Positions 46,170 through 54,829 of a stretch of DNA of 64,000 nt are shown piece after piece. This DNA comes from Cupriavidus sp. WKF15 (lineage in GTDB: Bacteria; Pseudomonadota; Gammaproteobacteria; Burkholderiales; Burkholderiaceae). Made by a program: the position numbers and the translations under genes. The notes below the pieces were generated by a model. That model saw only the letters and a program-made list of their open reading frames with translations. It did no database searches and was not told the DNA's origin. Numbering within the stretch: position 1 is the first letter of the stretch; each line of letters starts with the position of its first letter. The stretch lies in contig NZ_CP119574.1 of the NCBI RefSeq assembly GCF_029278605.1, forward strand, positions 372,001 to 436,000. The letters run 5' to 3'.

Positions 46170-46371
46170 GTTGCGCGCGACGCTGGCCTGTGGGAAGAGG
46201 GATGTGCGGGAGCCGAGGAGGTCACGGGGCGACCGGCGACCAAATGGCTGCGCGCTCTTTCTTTATCGTCGTCAGCAACGCGCCAGGCTCATTGATTCAT
46301 ATCAAGCGCCCTCACAGTATTGCTCGGCCAGACCATGCTGGCAAAGTCGGGGGGGCGGCGTGGCACGAGGT

Positions 46372-46620
46372 TCAGCGTGTCGCGGCCGCTTCCAGGTAGG
46401 ACACGACATCGTCCAGGGTGACGAGCCGGGCGTAATCGGACTCCGGGATCTCCACCTTGAGCTTCTCATGCAGGGCGATCAGGAAATTGAGCCAATCCAT
46501 GGAGTCAAGGTCGACCTGCCTGCGCAAAGGACGATCCGCGCACAGGGCTTGCGGATCGACCTCGGGCGCGATCTCACCTAGCGTAGACAGAACCACGGCA
46601 CGGATAGCAGCGTTGCTCAT
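46372..46620 (-). CDS. Acyl carrier protein
   Basis: The 82-residue acidic protein has the pantetheine-attachment Ser in VDLDSMDWLNFLIALHEKL (near residue 40) and an all-helical ACP pattern. Its ATG overlaps the stop of the E2 gene (46620-46617), so it is translationally coupled to the dehydrogenase genes. A free carrier beside a dehydrogenase complex is unusual and suggests that the acyl group formed is passed to the ligase/acyltransferase protein downstream. Confidence 0.88.
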   Translation of the reverse strand: MSNAAIRAVVLSTLGEIAPEVDPQALCADRPLRRQVDLDSMDWLNFLIALHEKLKVEIPESDYARLVTLDDVVSYLEAAATR

Positions 46621-47735
46621 CGGTCAAGCTCCTCGGGATGTTGCAATGCTTCCCGCAGCGCGGCCAGGAACAGTGCGCCGCGATGTCCGTCGGAAACTCG
46701 GTGGTCGGCTGAGAGGCTGGCCGTCACGGCAGGCATCACCACCAGCGTGCCGCTATCCGCCCAGGGCCGTTGGCTGATCCGGCCAAAACCCACCAGAGCT
46801 ACTTGCGGAGGGTAGATGACGCCGAACACTTGTTCTGCGCCCTGATCGCCGAGGTTGGTCACAGTGATGGTCGGTTCGGACAGCTCCGTGCGCTTCAGGG
46901 AACCGGCCCGGCAGCGTTTGACCAGGTCGGCAAGCTCCCCCATCAGTTGCGTGAGCGGCTTGCTGTCGGCGTGCAACAGCGCTGGTGCGACCAGGCCGCC
47001 CTGGCGCAAGGAAATTGCGACGCCGACGTGCACGGCCGTCGCGGCGTCGAACGTGCCATTACGGAAGAAGCCGTTCAGTTCAGGAAAGCCCTTGAGGATC
47101 GTCGCAACCGCCTTGATCAGCAGGACCGCTGGCAGCATGCGCTCGGTCATGGAGCGGCAGGCATTTGCCAGGGCGAGCCAGTCCAGCGCGGCTCGCAAGG
47201 GGATTGTCTCGGCGACGTAGTAGTGAGGGATTTCGCGCTTAGCCCGCGCCATGGCTGCGCCGATGGTCTTGCGGATATCTGCGGTGCGGTCGCCCGCCAC
47301 AGCCTCGGGCTTGTGCGCGGCCCGTTCGACGTCTGCGAGCGTCACCACGCCCCCAGGTCCGGTGCCGGCCAGGGCCTCGACATCGATTCCCTGGTCCCGC
47401 CCAAACCTGCGCGCTGCCGGGGAGACCATCTGGCGCCCACGCGGCCCGCTCGCTGCAACCACCGTCCCCGGCGTGCGCCGTACGGCCACCGCGCTCTCGC
47501 CAGGTTCAAGGAGGGTCGCCATCAGGGTTCCGACAGGGATCTTGTCTCCTGGCGAAACGAGCAGCTCTCCGATGATGCCGTCGTGCCACGTCTCCACATC
47601 GACCGCGGCCTTGCTGGTGTCCACTACGGCGATGATCTGCCCCTTGTTCACGGCGTCGCCGGGTTTCACGGCCCATTCGAGCAGCGTACCCTCATCCATG
47701 TCTGCGCCCAGGGAGGGCAGGCGGAACTCGATCAC
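46617..47735 (-). CDS. 2-oxo acid dehydrogenase E2 (dihydrolipoyl acyltransferase)
   Basis: A GTG at 47735 (VIEFRLPSLGADMDEGTLLE) follows GGGGGAGGA and matches the usual E2 start; another GTG at 47771 is in frame. The 372-residue protein has a lipoyl domain (VVDTSKAAVDVE, Lys near 43), a peripheral subunit-binding domain (VSPAARRFGRDQGIDVEALA) and a catalytic domain ending in SADHRVSDGHRGALF with the HxxxDG His. It resembles AcoC. No E3 gene is present, so lipoamide dehydrogenase must come from elsewhere. Confidence 0.9.
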   Translation of the reverse strand: MIEFRLPSLGADMDEGTLLEWAVKPGDAVNKGQIIAVVDTSKAAVDVETWHDGIIGELLVSPGDKIPVGTLMATLLEPGESAVAVRRTPGTVVAASGPRGRQMVSPAARRFGRDQGIDVEALAGTGPGGVVTLADVERAAHKPEAVAGDRTADIRKTIGAAMARAKREIPHYYVAETIPLRAALDWLALANACRSMTERMLPAVLLIKAVATILKGFPELNGFFRNGTFDAATAVHVGVAISLRQGGLVAPALLHADSKPLTQLMGELADLVKRCRAGSLKRTELSEPTITVTNLGDQGAEQVFGVIYPPQVALVGFGRISQRPWADSGTLVVMPAVTASLSADHRVSDGHRGALFLAALREALQHPEELDR

Positions 47736-47796
47736 CGGGTCCTCCCCCGCTGGGTGTGCGAAGCGGGGCACATCGCGATAAAGGTCCCTGGCCGGC

Positions 47797-48771
47797 TCAT
47801 GAGATCAGCTGGCTTACCGCTGCCACGATCTTATCGGCCTGTGGCAGGGCGGCCTCCTCCATGTGACGCGCATAGGGAATCGGCACCTCTGCCGAGCAGA
47901 CGCGGGCAACTGGCGCGTCAAGTTCGTAGAAGACCTGCTCGACGATGCGGGCCATCAGTTCAGCGGCCAGGCTGGCGCTGCGCCAGCCTTCATCGACGAT
48001 GACCGCGCGACGGCATTTCGCGACCGAGGCCATTATGGTCGAGTCGTCCAGCGGTCGCAGGACGCGCAGATCGACCACTTCGGCATCGACGCCCTGGGCT
48101 GAAAGCAGGTCGGCAGCCTGCACGGCCTTGGGCAGGCTGCCGCCATAGGCAATCAGGGTCACGTCCATGCCGGGCCGCCTCACCTGTGCCGAGCGGATAT
48201 CCACAACCGACTCTTCCGGAATATCGCCCTCGACGTTGTACAGGCCAGCGTGCTCGAAGATCAATACCGGATCGGGATCGGCCAACGCGGGGGCCAGCAT
48301 GCGGCGCGCATCCTCGACCGTGGCGGGGGCGAGCACTTTGAGTCCGGGAATGCTGGCAAACCACCCCTCGAAGCTGTGCGAATGCTGGGCGGCGACCTGG
48401 CGCCCGGCCCCCGTCGCCATCCTGATTACCAACGGCACGGAAAACTGTCCCCCCGACATGTGGTGGTAAAGGGCCGCCGTATTGACGATCTGGTCGAGGG
48501 CAAGCAGGCTGAAGTTGACGGTCATCACCTCGACGATGGGGCGCAAGCCCCCCAGCGCCGCACCAATGCCTGCGCCAGTGAAGCCGAGTTCCGAAAGCGG
48601 TGTATCGCGGATGCGTTCGGGGCCGAATTCCGCGAGCAGTCCCTTGGAAACCGCGTAGCTGCCCCCGTAGCGGCCGACGTCCTCGCCCATCAGGAAGACA
48701 CGTGGATCTGCGGCAAGGGCCTCGCGCAGAGCTTCACGCATGGCCTCCCGGTAGCTGAGGTGCACGGTCAT
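47797..48771 (-). CDS. 2-oxo acid dehydrogenase E1 beta subunit
   Basis: From ATG 48771 the 324-residue protein reads [35 protein letters not shown] and [20 protein letters not shown], with the transketolase C-terminal domain [16 protein letters not shown]. It pairs with E1 alpha, whose stop overlaps its start (48771-48768). The substrate may be pyruvate, acetoin or a branched 2-oxo acid; AcoB and PdhB types cannot be separated here. Confidence 0.93.
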   Translation of the reverse strand: MTVHLSYREAMREALREALAADPRVFLMGEDVGRYGGSYAVSKGLLAEFGPERIRDTPLSELGFTGAGIGAALGGLRPIVEVMTVNFSLLALDQIVNTAALYHHMSGGQFSVPLVIRMATGAGRQVAAQHSHSFEGWFASIPGLKVLAPATVEDARRMLAPALADPDPVLIFEHAGLYNVEGDIPEESVVDIRSAQVRRPGMDVTLIAYGGSLPKAVQAADLLSAQGVDAEVVDLRVLRPLDDSTIMASVAKCRRAVIVDEGWRSASLAAELMARIVEQVFYELDAPVARVCSAEVPIPYARHMEEAALPQADKIVAAVSQLIS

Positions 48772-49790
48772 GGGGTGGCTCCCTCGCTGGAGTAAACATC
48801 CTTCAGCAAATCCCCGACAGGCTCCCACGTGCCCGCCTCGGCAAAGGCGTCGGCTCGCTCAACTTCGGCGCAGGCCGCGGCATCCAGCGCAAGGAATTCG
48901 TCCTCTGCCAGCTTGCCTTCTGCCTTCAAGCGCGCACTGAATGTGTGAATGGGGCCACGGGTCTTCCACGCCTCGACTTCGGCCGCCTGGCGATACAGGT
49001 CAGGATCGTACATGGAGTGCGCGCGAAAACGATAGGTGCGCAGCTCAAGAAACACCGGACCGGTGCCGCTTCGAACACGGGTTACGGCATCCTTGGCAGC
49101 CTCGTGAACTGCCACGACGTCCATGCCGTCGACCGGGGTGGCGGGCATATTGTATGACATGGCCTTGGCACAGAGATCTGTTTGCGATTCATGGCGCTCC
49201 AGAGCCGTACCCATCGCATAGAGGTTGTTCTCGCAGCAGAACACCAGCGGCAGTTTCCATAGCGCGGCCAGGTTCATCGATTCATGGAATGCGCCTTCGG
49301 CGACCGCGCCGTCTCCAAAGAAGCAGGCGGTAACACGCCGGCTTTTCCGCATTTGTCCGGCCAGCGCCAGGCCTACCGCCAGCGGAAGGCCGCCGCCAAC
49401 GATGGCGTTGCCCCCGAAAAGCCGGGTTGCGCGATCGAACAGGTGCATGGATCCGCCACGGCCGCGGGCACATCCCTCCCGCTTGCCATACATTTCCGCC
49501 ATTAGGATCCCTATGTCCATGCCGCGAACCAGTGCGTGCCCATGCTCGCGATAGGTGGCTACCACATTGTCTTCGGGTGTCAGCGCGTGGAGCGCTCCGA
49601 CGCACACGGCCTCCTCGCCGATGTAAAGGTGGAGGAAGCCCCGGATCTTGCCTTCACCATAGCGTTCCGCGCACTTCTCTTCGAGACGGCGAATGCGCAG
49701 CATGTCCCGAAGCAGCGTCAGCGCGAACGCCTTCTCATAGGGAACCGGCCCGGTGGGAGGCGGGGGGGCAGGATGTTCGATGGCCGTCAT
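48768..49790 (-). CDS. 2-oxo acid dehydrogenase E1 alpha subunit (TPP-dependent)
   Basis: The 340-residue subunit has [39 protein letters not shown] and the TPP motif [20 protein letters not shown] ending in CCENN. It resembles PdhA/AcoA of two-chain E1 enzymes. It overlaps the acetyl-CoA synthetase stop by 4 bases, which ties the dehydrogenase to acetate or acid activation. Confidence 0.93.
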   Translation of the reverse strand: MTAIEHPAPPPPTGPVPYEKAFALTLLRDMLRIRRLEEKCAERYGEGKIRGFLHLYIGEEAVCVGALHALTPEDNVVATYREHGHALVRGMDIGILMAEMYGKREGCARGRGGSMHLFDRATRLFGGNAIVGGGLPLAVGLALAGQMRKSRRVTACFFGDGAVAEGAFHESMNLAALWKLPLVFCCENNLYAMGTALERHESQTDLCAKAMSYNMPATPVDGMDVVAVHEAAKDAVTRVRSGTGPVFLELRTYRFRAHSMYDPDLYRQAAEVEAWKTRGPIHTFSARLKAEGKLAEDEFLALDAAACAEVERADAFAEAGTWEPVGDLLKDVYSSEGATP

Positions 49791-51568
49791 GATCGGGTCT
49801 CAAGCGTGGAGATGTCCCCCTCTGGCAGGCCCAGTTCCCGGGCCTTTAACAGCCGGCGCATGATCTTGCCGCTGCGCGTTCGCGGCAGATCTGCCAGGAA
49901 AGCGATGTCTTTCGGCGCGACGGCTGCGCCAAGGCGGCCCCTGCCGTGCCCGAGCAGTTCCAGCCGCAAGGCTTCGCTCGGCTCGAAGCCGGTGTTGAGT
50001 GAGACAAACGCCTTTACGACTTCCCCCACCAGCGGATCTGGCTTGCCGATGACACCCGCTTCGGCGACAGCGGGGTGCTCCATCAGCACGCTCTCGACTT
50101 CGAAGGGTCCGATCAGGTGCCCCGCCGATTTGATGACGTCGTCGCTGCGGCCGACGAACCAGTAGTACCCGTCGGCATCGCGGCGCGCCAGGTCGCCCGT
50201 CAGGTACCAGTCGCCGGCGAAGCACTTGCGATAGCGCTGCTCGTCATTGAGGTAGGCGCAGAACATGGATGGCCAGCCACGTCTGAGCGCTAGCTCGCCC
50301 TCGGTTCCAGATGTTTCGACCAGTTCCGCTGCGCCGTTCTCCAGGCGCCGGACGATCGCCGCCTCCACGCCCGGCAGAGCTCGTCCCATCGAACCGGGCT
50401 TGATATCGAAGGCCGGCGTATTGGCGATCATGATGCCGCCCGTTTCGGTCTGCCACCAATTGTCGTGGATCGGCAGTCCAAGCACATCCTTGCCCCACCA
50501 CACCGCCTCGGGGTTCAGCGGCTCACCGACGCTGGCGATGAACCGCAAGTGGGGGAACGTGTGCGCCCTGGCCACATCGGCACCTGCCTTCATCAGCATG
50601 CGGACGGCTGTTGGCGCGGTGTACCAGACGGAGACCGCTTCGTCGTGCAGGATCCGGTACCAGCGTTCCGCGTCGAATTCCTCAGGGTCAACGATCGACG
50701 TGACGCCGTGAAGCAGCGGGGCGATGGCGCCGTAGGATGTGCCCGTTACCCAACCGGGATCGGCCGTGCACCAGTAAATGTCATCGGGGTGAAGATCCAG
50801 TGCATAGCTGCCAGTTGCCCAGTGGGTGGCTGCTGCGCCGTGGACATGTACTGCACCCTTGGGTGTACCGGTCGTTCCGCTGGTGAAATGCAGCAGCGCC
50901 ATGTCCTCGGGTGTCGTAGGTGTGATCTCGCAACTGGCGGGAACACCGCTCATGAGCGTCTCCAGGTCCAGCGTGCCCGGGATGGTTGTCTGGCCGCCAT
51001 CCGCAGCGACCAGCAGGACGTGTTTAAGGTTGGGGATGCGGTCGTGCCACTTGGCTATCTTGCGGGTGAACAGCTCGTCCGTGGTGACCAGTACGCTACC
51101 GTTACCGAGATTCAACCGCGTGGCGATCGGTTCGGGCCCGAATGCCGAGAACAAGGGCGAGACCACCGTGCCATTTTTCAGAGCGCCGAAAAGTGCCGCG
51201 TACAGTTCCGGTATGCGTCCGGTCAGAATGAAAAGCCTGTCTCCCTTGCCCACCCCAAGCTTGCGCAGTACGTTGCAGAACCGGCTGGTGAGGCCAGACA
51301 GCTCTGCGTAGCTGATGGGAAGCGCTGTCCCGCCTCCAGGGGACAGGAACCTGAATGCAACCTTGTTGCCCGCTCCCTCCGCAACATGGCGATCCACGGC
51401 CTGCCACGCGATGTTCAAGCCACGGTCCGGCTGCCTGCCCAGCTTGCTGAAGACGGCGTCCCAGGAAAAGCGGCTGCGCTCGGCCTCGTAGTCGGCGAAA
51501 TTTGGCGCAACGCGCAAGTCCGCTGCCGTCTTATGGATGATTTGTGACGGATCCATTCTTGCGCTCAT
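49787..51568 (-). CDS. Acetyl-CoA synthetase-like acid-CoA ligase
   Basis: From ATG 51568 the 593-residue enzyme has [20 protein letters not shown], the acetate-type [37 protein letters not shown] and the C-terminal Lys in [22 protein letters not shown] is directly against this ATG, and a second ATG 12 bases on (51556) may be the true start. Length is a little less than the 650 of classical Acs. First gene of the operon toward 42935. Confidence 0.9.
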   Translation of the reverse strand: MSARMDPSQIIHKTAADLRVAPNFADYEAERSRFSWDAVFSKLGRQPDRGLNIAWQAVDRHVAEGAGNKVAFRFLSPGGGTALPISYAELSGLTSRFCNVLRKLGVGKGDRLFILTGRIPELYAALFGALKNGTVVSPLFSAFGPEPIATRLNLGNGSVLVTTDELFTRKIAKWHDRIPNLKHVLLVAADGGQTTIPGTLDLETLMSGVPASCEITPTTPEDMALLHFTSGTTGTPKGAVHVHGAAATHWATGSYALDLHPDDIYWCTADPGWVTGTSYGAIAPLLHGVTSIVDPEEFDAERWYRILHDEAVSVWYTAPTAVRMLMKAGADVARAHTFPHLRFIASVGEPLNPEAVWWGKDVLGLPIHDNWWQTETGGIMIANTPAFDIKPGSMGRALPGVEAAIVRRLENGAAELVETSGTEGELALRRGWPSMFCAYLNDEQRYRKCFAGDWYLTGDLARRDADGYYWFVGRSDDVIKSAGHLIGPFEVESVLMEHPAVAEAGVIGKPDPLVGEVVKAFVSLNTGFEPSEALRLELLGHGRGRLGAAVAPKDIAFLADLPRTRSGKIMRRLLKARELGLPEGDISTLETRS

Positions 51569-51875
51569 CCTCCTTGGGATCACTATAGGAGGCAGACAGG
51601 GCAGCGAGAAGCCCATGTGCCCGGCGGATACGCCGAGGGTTTCCCGTGCGCATCACGCCACCTTCGGCGCTTACCGAGCAAAGGGCAGAGGCGCGCGACG
51701 GTCGCCGGGTGAAAAAGCGATCACGCTCCAGTTGATCAAGCTCAACGATCGGCCACTCTCGCCGAACTCGTGCCGTTTCGGTTCGTATAGTTGCCCAGCA
51801 GGTGCCGGTTATCAGCAGGTCGTCGCAAGAAGCTTGCGGTGCAGGCATGAGAATCACCCTCTGCCGGAGACAGAG
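51569..51875. promoter_or_regulatory. Divergent promoter region of the dehydrogenase operon and the 51876 gene
   Basis: This 307-base region must hold the promoters of both directions. It contains no conserved frame. I could not fix -35/-10 boxes or a sigma-54 site. Confidence 0.35.
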
Positions 51876-52073
51876 ATGCTAAGTCCCCATGAGATTGCAG
51901 CGCTGATGGTCCTGTGCGAATCGGAAGCGCACCGCGAACTGGACCCGGCCGATATCGGCGCACTCATCGAGCGCCAGTTGGTCCGCCTCGAAGCTGCGAC
52001 ACAGGAGTACAGGCACATACGCGTGACCAACGAGGGCAGGCGCCTTCTGACGGCGATCGGGAAGTGCCACTGA
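51876..52073 (+). CDS. Small conserved hypothetical protein
   Basis: ATG 51876 with CCGGAGACAG upstream gives 65 residues: MLSPHEIAALMVLCESEAHR, then LDPADIGALIERQLVRLEAA and VTNEGRRLLTAIGKCH. The layout looks like a small winged-helix (DNA-binding) module, with a terminal strand-turn-helix. The family is unnamed to me. It converges with the sigma-like gene 8 bases on. Confidence 0.6.
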   Translation: MLSPHEIAALMVLCESEAHRELDPADIGALIERQLVRLEAATQEYRHIRVTNEGRRLLTAIGKCH

Positions 52074-52081
52074 ACGATTGC

Positions 52082-52624
52082 TCAGTGTGTGCCGCCCGCA
52101 GGCAGGTGACCGCCCTTCGTCAGTGCATGCTCTTCCAGGAACGAGCGGCCGGTCTGCGCCTGGGCTGACGTGCGCAGCAGCTCTAATGCAGTCTTTTCGA
52201 GGCGCCTGACCTTCTCGCGCGAGAGGCCCGTCTGCCAGGCGATTTTCTCGTAGCTTGCCGGGGCGCTGCCGCCAATGCCGAATCGCAGTGCGCCACGCAT
52301 CCGCACCAGGGACTGGCGGAGCGCTTTCATCCGCTTAGGCTCATCGGTGCCGGTCTGGTTGCCGGCGCCGGCGATCCACGCCACGATGGCGCGCGGGCAA
52401 CCGGCGAAGGCCCAGAGTAGGGTATGGCGGCCGGTCTCGATCTCCTTCGCGAGCGCCATCTCCTGCTCCTTGGTGAGCAATGCTACGGCGTGCATGCGCC
52501 GGGTATAAACGGCAAGGGGATCCGTCGACGCACCCACGCCACTGGCCGCTTCCTCGAGGAGCTTTATGGCGTCCTCTGCGGTAGCCTGGTCGACGCCATT
52601 GCCGGCGACCGCGGGGAACGGCAC
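52082..52624 (-). CDS. Sigma-70-like protein with regions 1.2 and 4.2 but no region 2
   Basis: The frame starts at a GTG (52624) and has 180 residues. Residues about 33-75 (DPLAVYTRRMHAVALLTKEQ, EMALAKEIETGRH) match sigma region 1.2. Residues about 128-155 (SYEKIAWQTGLSREKVRRLEKTALELL) match the region 4.2 HTH. The core-binding and -10-melting region 2 and region 3 are absent, replaced by about 50 residues with no match. It cannot act as a normal sigma factor. It could modulate RNA polymerase or be a deletion product. It lies 48 bases downstream of uspA in the same direction. Confidence 0.7.
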   Translation of the reverse strand: MPFPAVAGNGVDQATAEDAIKLLEEAASGVGASTDPLAVYTRRMHAVALLTKEQEMALAKEIETGRHTLLWAFAGCPRAIVAWIAGAGNQTGTDEPKRMKALRQSLVRMRGALRFGIGGSAPASYEKIAWQTGLSREKVRRLEKTALELLRTSAQAQTGRSFLEEHALTKGGHLPAGGTH

Positions 52625-52672
52625 GGAGACTTGCCAAGGTCCCGGCAGACTCCTTCGAGCGGTCTGGTCGGG

Positions 52673-53128
52673 TCACTTTTCCGTCTCGCTACGGATCAGC
52701 AGGACGGGCAAACTGGTCTTGCGAATCACGCCCTCGGACACGCTTCCCATGACTAGGCGGCGGATTCCGCGCCGCCCGTGCGTGCCGAGGACAATCAGGT
52801 CGGCATTCCAGTGGCGCGCCTCGTTCACGATGGTGTTCGCGATCTGGCCTGGCGAGTTGGTACGCTCGAGCAAACGGGTCACGCAAGGTACACCGGCAGC
52901 GTTGAATCGGTTGACCGTGGCGGCCAGTACCTTTTGCCCAAAGTTCATGACTTCCTTCATGAGATCGGCCGGGTCCCTGTAGCTGACCTCGAAGAACAGG
53001 TCACTGTCGTCTGCCACGAACAGCACTTTGACTTCCGCGCCGCTGGCCTTGGCGACGACAATGGCTTGCTCGACTGCGAGGACCGACGATTGGCTGCCGT
53101 CAACAGCGACAAGGATGCGTTCATACAT
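52673..53128 (-). CDS. Universal stress protein (UspA family)
   Basis: From ATG 53128 the 151-residue protein has the Usp fold: MYERILVAVDGSQSSVLAVE, AGAEVKVLFVADDS-like strand, then the ATP motif VLGTHGRRGIRRLVMGSVSEGV (GxxGxxR-x9-G[ST]). It is an ATP-binding member. The frame upstream to 53224 is not conserved. A TTGAC-N4-GTCAA palindrome 83-96 bases upstream suggests FNR-type control at low oxygen. Confidence 0.93.
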   Translation of the reverse strand: MYERILVAVDGSQSSVLAVEQAIVVAKASGAEVKVLFVADDSDLFFEVSYRDPADLMKEVMNFGQKVLAATVNRFNAAGVPCVTRLLERTNSPGQIANTIVNEARHWNADLIVLGTHGRRGIRRLVMGSVSEGVIRKTSLPVLLIRSETEK

Positions 53129-53210
53129 GGTGGAATTCCCGACAGGAAAGGGCGACTGCCGCGATGACAGCCAGACAGTTTCAAGCCTAGGTGCCGGTGG
53201 CGCGTAGGAG

Positions 53211-53224
53211 TTGACTTGCGTCAA
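53211..53224. promoter_or_regulatory. FNR/Anr-type palindrome upstream of uspA
   Basis: TTGACTTGCGTCAA is a perfect TTGAC-N4-GTCAA inverted repeat, one change per half-site from the FNR consensus TTGAT-N4-ATCAA. Its centre lies about 90 bases before the uspA ATG, compatible with a class II or class I site. An FNR-like protein is encoded at 54830-55735. Confidence 0.55.
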
Positions 53225-53364
53225 ACGTGCAGTCCCGCCCTTCCCGATTCCGCCGGCTGGTCAGGGGAGGGCGGCGGCATGCTGCCATTTCCCAAGCCCT
53301 CTTTGATGTGCGACAAATGACCGAGGTTGCTCACGACACCCGGCGACAAATCAGGAGTCGACCG

Positions 53365-53384
53365 CTGTCAGGCTGTACTGACAG
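53365..53384. promoter_or_regulatory. 20-bp palindrome CTGTCAG-N6-CTGACAG, site 1
   Basis: CTGTCAGGCTGTACTGACAG has perfect 7-base arms and a 6-base centre. The same layout occurs at 54247-54266 and 59190-59209. It lies between uspA and a small plus-strand frame. It looks like a dimer-binding operator. Confidence 0.6.
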
Positions 53385-53534
53385 GCCCGCCGTAGTTACC
53401 TACGCAAGCAGGGGCACGGCCGACAAACGGCGCGCCACGGCGCTGACATGACAATCAGCGTCTCCTGATGGCGGTAGCGGGGTGTCCCTTCGATACTGGA
53501 GTTAACAACCTCTGCTATCGACGAAGGAATTGCC

Positions 53535-53720
53535 ATGGACCACTATTGCACGCTGTGCGGACGCCTCGGGCATTCTGCATCGGGCTGCCCGTGGGGTCCG
53601 TACATTCATCATGCGAGAATTTCTCCTTCCGTGCCAGACGTGTGCCGGGCGCAAAGGGGAGAGCCTGCAATTGCCAGGCAGTGGCCGGCTGCGACGGCAT
53701 GCCGATCACCGACGGCGTGA
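53535..53720 (+). CDS. Short frame with a zinc-knuckle-like start
   Basis: GAAGGAATTGCC precedes ATG 53535. The first residues MDHYCTLCGRLGHSASGCPW have the CxxCx4HxxxxC zinc-knuckle spacing. The rest of the 61 residues is not recognised and the natural end may have been lost by a frameshift. Together with its good start context this is a possible small gene or relic. Confidence 0.3.
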   Translation: MDHYCTLCGRLGHSASGCPWGPYIHHARISPSVPDVCRAQRGEPAIARQWPAATACRSPTA

Positions 53721-53867
53721 TCGTGCCATGGGTGCGGCAGCCGCAATCAGGTGTCTACCCGTTCTTTTCGGTGCGTCGGTGTGCGGCCCGCCGGAACGAA
53801 GAAATGCCGCCCGGGACTCGCCAGATCGGCGGCGCCCCTTTGGTGACGCCGCCACAATCTCGACACT

Positions 53868-54192
53868 CTAGTGCTTGGCAGCACGGCCCGCCTTATCAGA
53901 GGCCTGCTGCGATGCCTTCGAAGCGGCCGCGGAAACCAGGTTCAAATTATTCTCAGCAGCTGTCCTGGGTGTCCACCAAAGTCGATTTGAGGGTCCGAAA
54001 ATTCAAGTCGACCAGCTTCTGCAAGCTGTCAAGGCCCTTATTGGCCAGGCCGCAAAAGACATCGAAGCTAGCGCTCCAGAGCGGAGGTTGTTCAGCGCGC
54101 TGCATCGAGGCATGGTGCGCCGTGTACGCCCTGGTTGGCATGCTTTGCGAAATGCTCGGAAAGCGGGTTCGCGAAAGGACAGCCCACTTCAC
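53868..54192 (-). pseudogene. Phasin-family relic, frameshifted
   Basis: On the minus strand SFDVFCGLANKGLDSLQKLV and DLNFRTLKSTLVDTQDS match the core of phasins (PHA granule coat proteins). After a frame change near 53958 the sequence continues NNLNLVSAAASKASQQASDK and ends AGRAAKH at a TAG (53868). The start is not phasin-like and the protein would be far shorter than the usual 180-190 residues. Confidence 0.6.
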
Positions 54193-54246
54193 TACGGGCG
54201 GTGAAGCGGATTTTTCCCTTGCGGTCGGGAGCTGAACGTCGACCGT

Positions 54247-54266
54247 CCGTCAGGGAAGCCTGACAG
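54247..54266. promoter_or_regulatory. 20-bp palindrome CCGTCAG-N6-CTGACAG, site 2
   Basis: CCGTCAGGGAAGCCTGACAG differs from sites 1 and 3 by a single base in the left arm. Its centre lies about 86 bases before the ATG at 54342, a typical operator or activator position for the receiver-FNR operon. Confidence 0.55.
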
Positions 54267-54341
54267 TGCCGCATCCGAATCTGACGCGACTCTCAGCCTT
54301 GCCTCATTTCGGTACACCGGGACATCCACAATACTGCGTAT

Positions 54342-54749
54342 ATGAGTGATCGCACCCAACAAGATTGCCTCACCGTCTATCTGCTCGAACATGTCATCCC
54401 GATCCGGCGCAGACAGTTGCGAATGCTGAAGACGCTGGCTGGCATTCAGGTGATAGGAATGGGGGCAGACGCGGCGACCGAGCTGCAGATGCTGATCGCT
54501 GTAAGGCCGGACATCATTCTGATCGGACTGCGCACCTCGCAGCCGGGCTGGTTGGCGCAGATCCAGACAGTGGCGAAAGCACTCCCAGATAGCATCTTGA
54601 TTGTGCTTGCCGAAAGCGGCGCTTCGTTGTTACGTAAGGCTTGCCTGAAGGCAGGCGGGCGCTATTGCTTTGACAGGACGCTCGAAATCAATGAACTGCG
54701 GGCGGCTCTGATAGAAGCAATTGCGGTAAAGAACGCCAAGAAGCCATAG
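54342..54749 (+). CDS. Receiver-like protein lacking the phosphoacceptor Asp
   Basis: The 135-residue protein follows the receiver layout: VYLLEHVIPIRRRQLRMLKT, ELQMLIAVRPDIILIGLRTSQPG, ILIVLAESGASLLRKACLKAGG, FDRTLEINELRAAL. The Asp expected after the third strand (VLLD in active receivers) is replaced by Gly in IILIGLR and the N-terminal acidic pair is absent, so it cannot be phosphorylated in the usual way. It is 5 bases or more before the FNR-like gene and may modulate it. Confidence 0.75.
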   Translation: MSDRTQQDCLTVYLLEHVIPIRRRQLRMLKTLAGIQVIGMGADAATELQMLIAVRPDIILIGLRTSQPGWLAQIQTVAKALPDSILIVLAESGASLLRKACLKAGGRYCFDRTLEINELRAALIEAIAVKNAKKP

Positions 54750-54829
54750 GGAGGTTGCAATCGGTGACAAATGCGCACTGTCAAGAATGCGCAGGATCGC
54801 CGTTCGGCCAGTCGACGACTGGCATCGGG

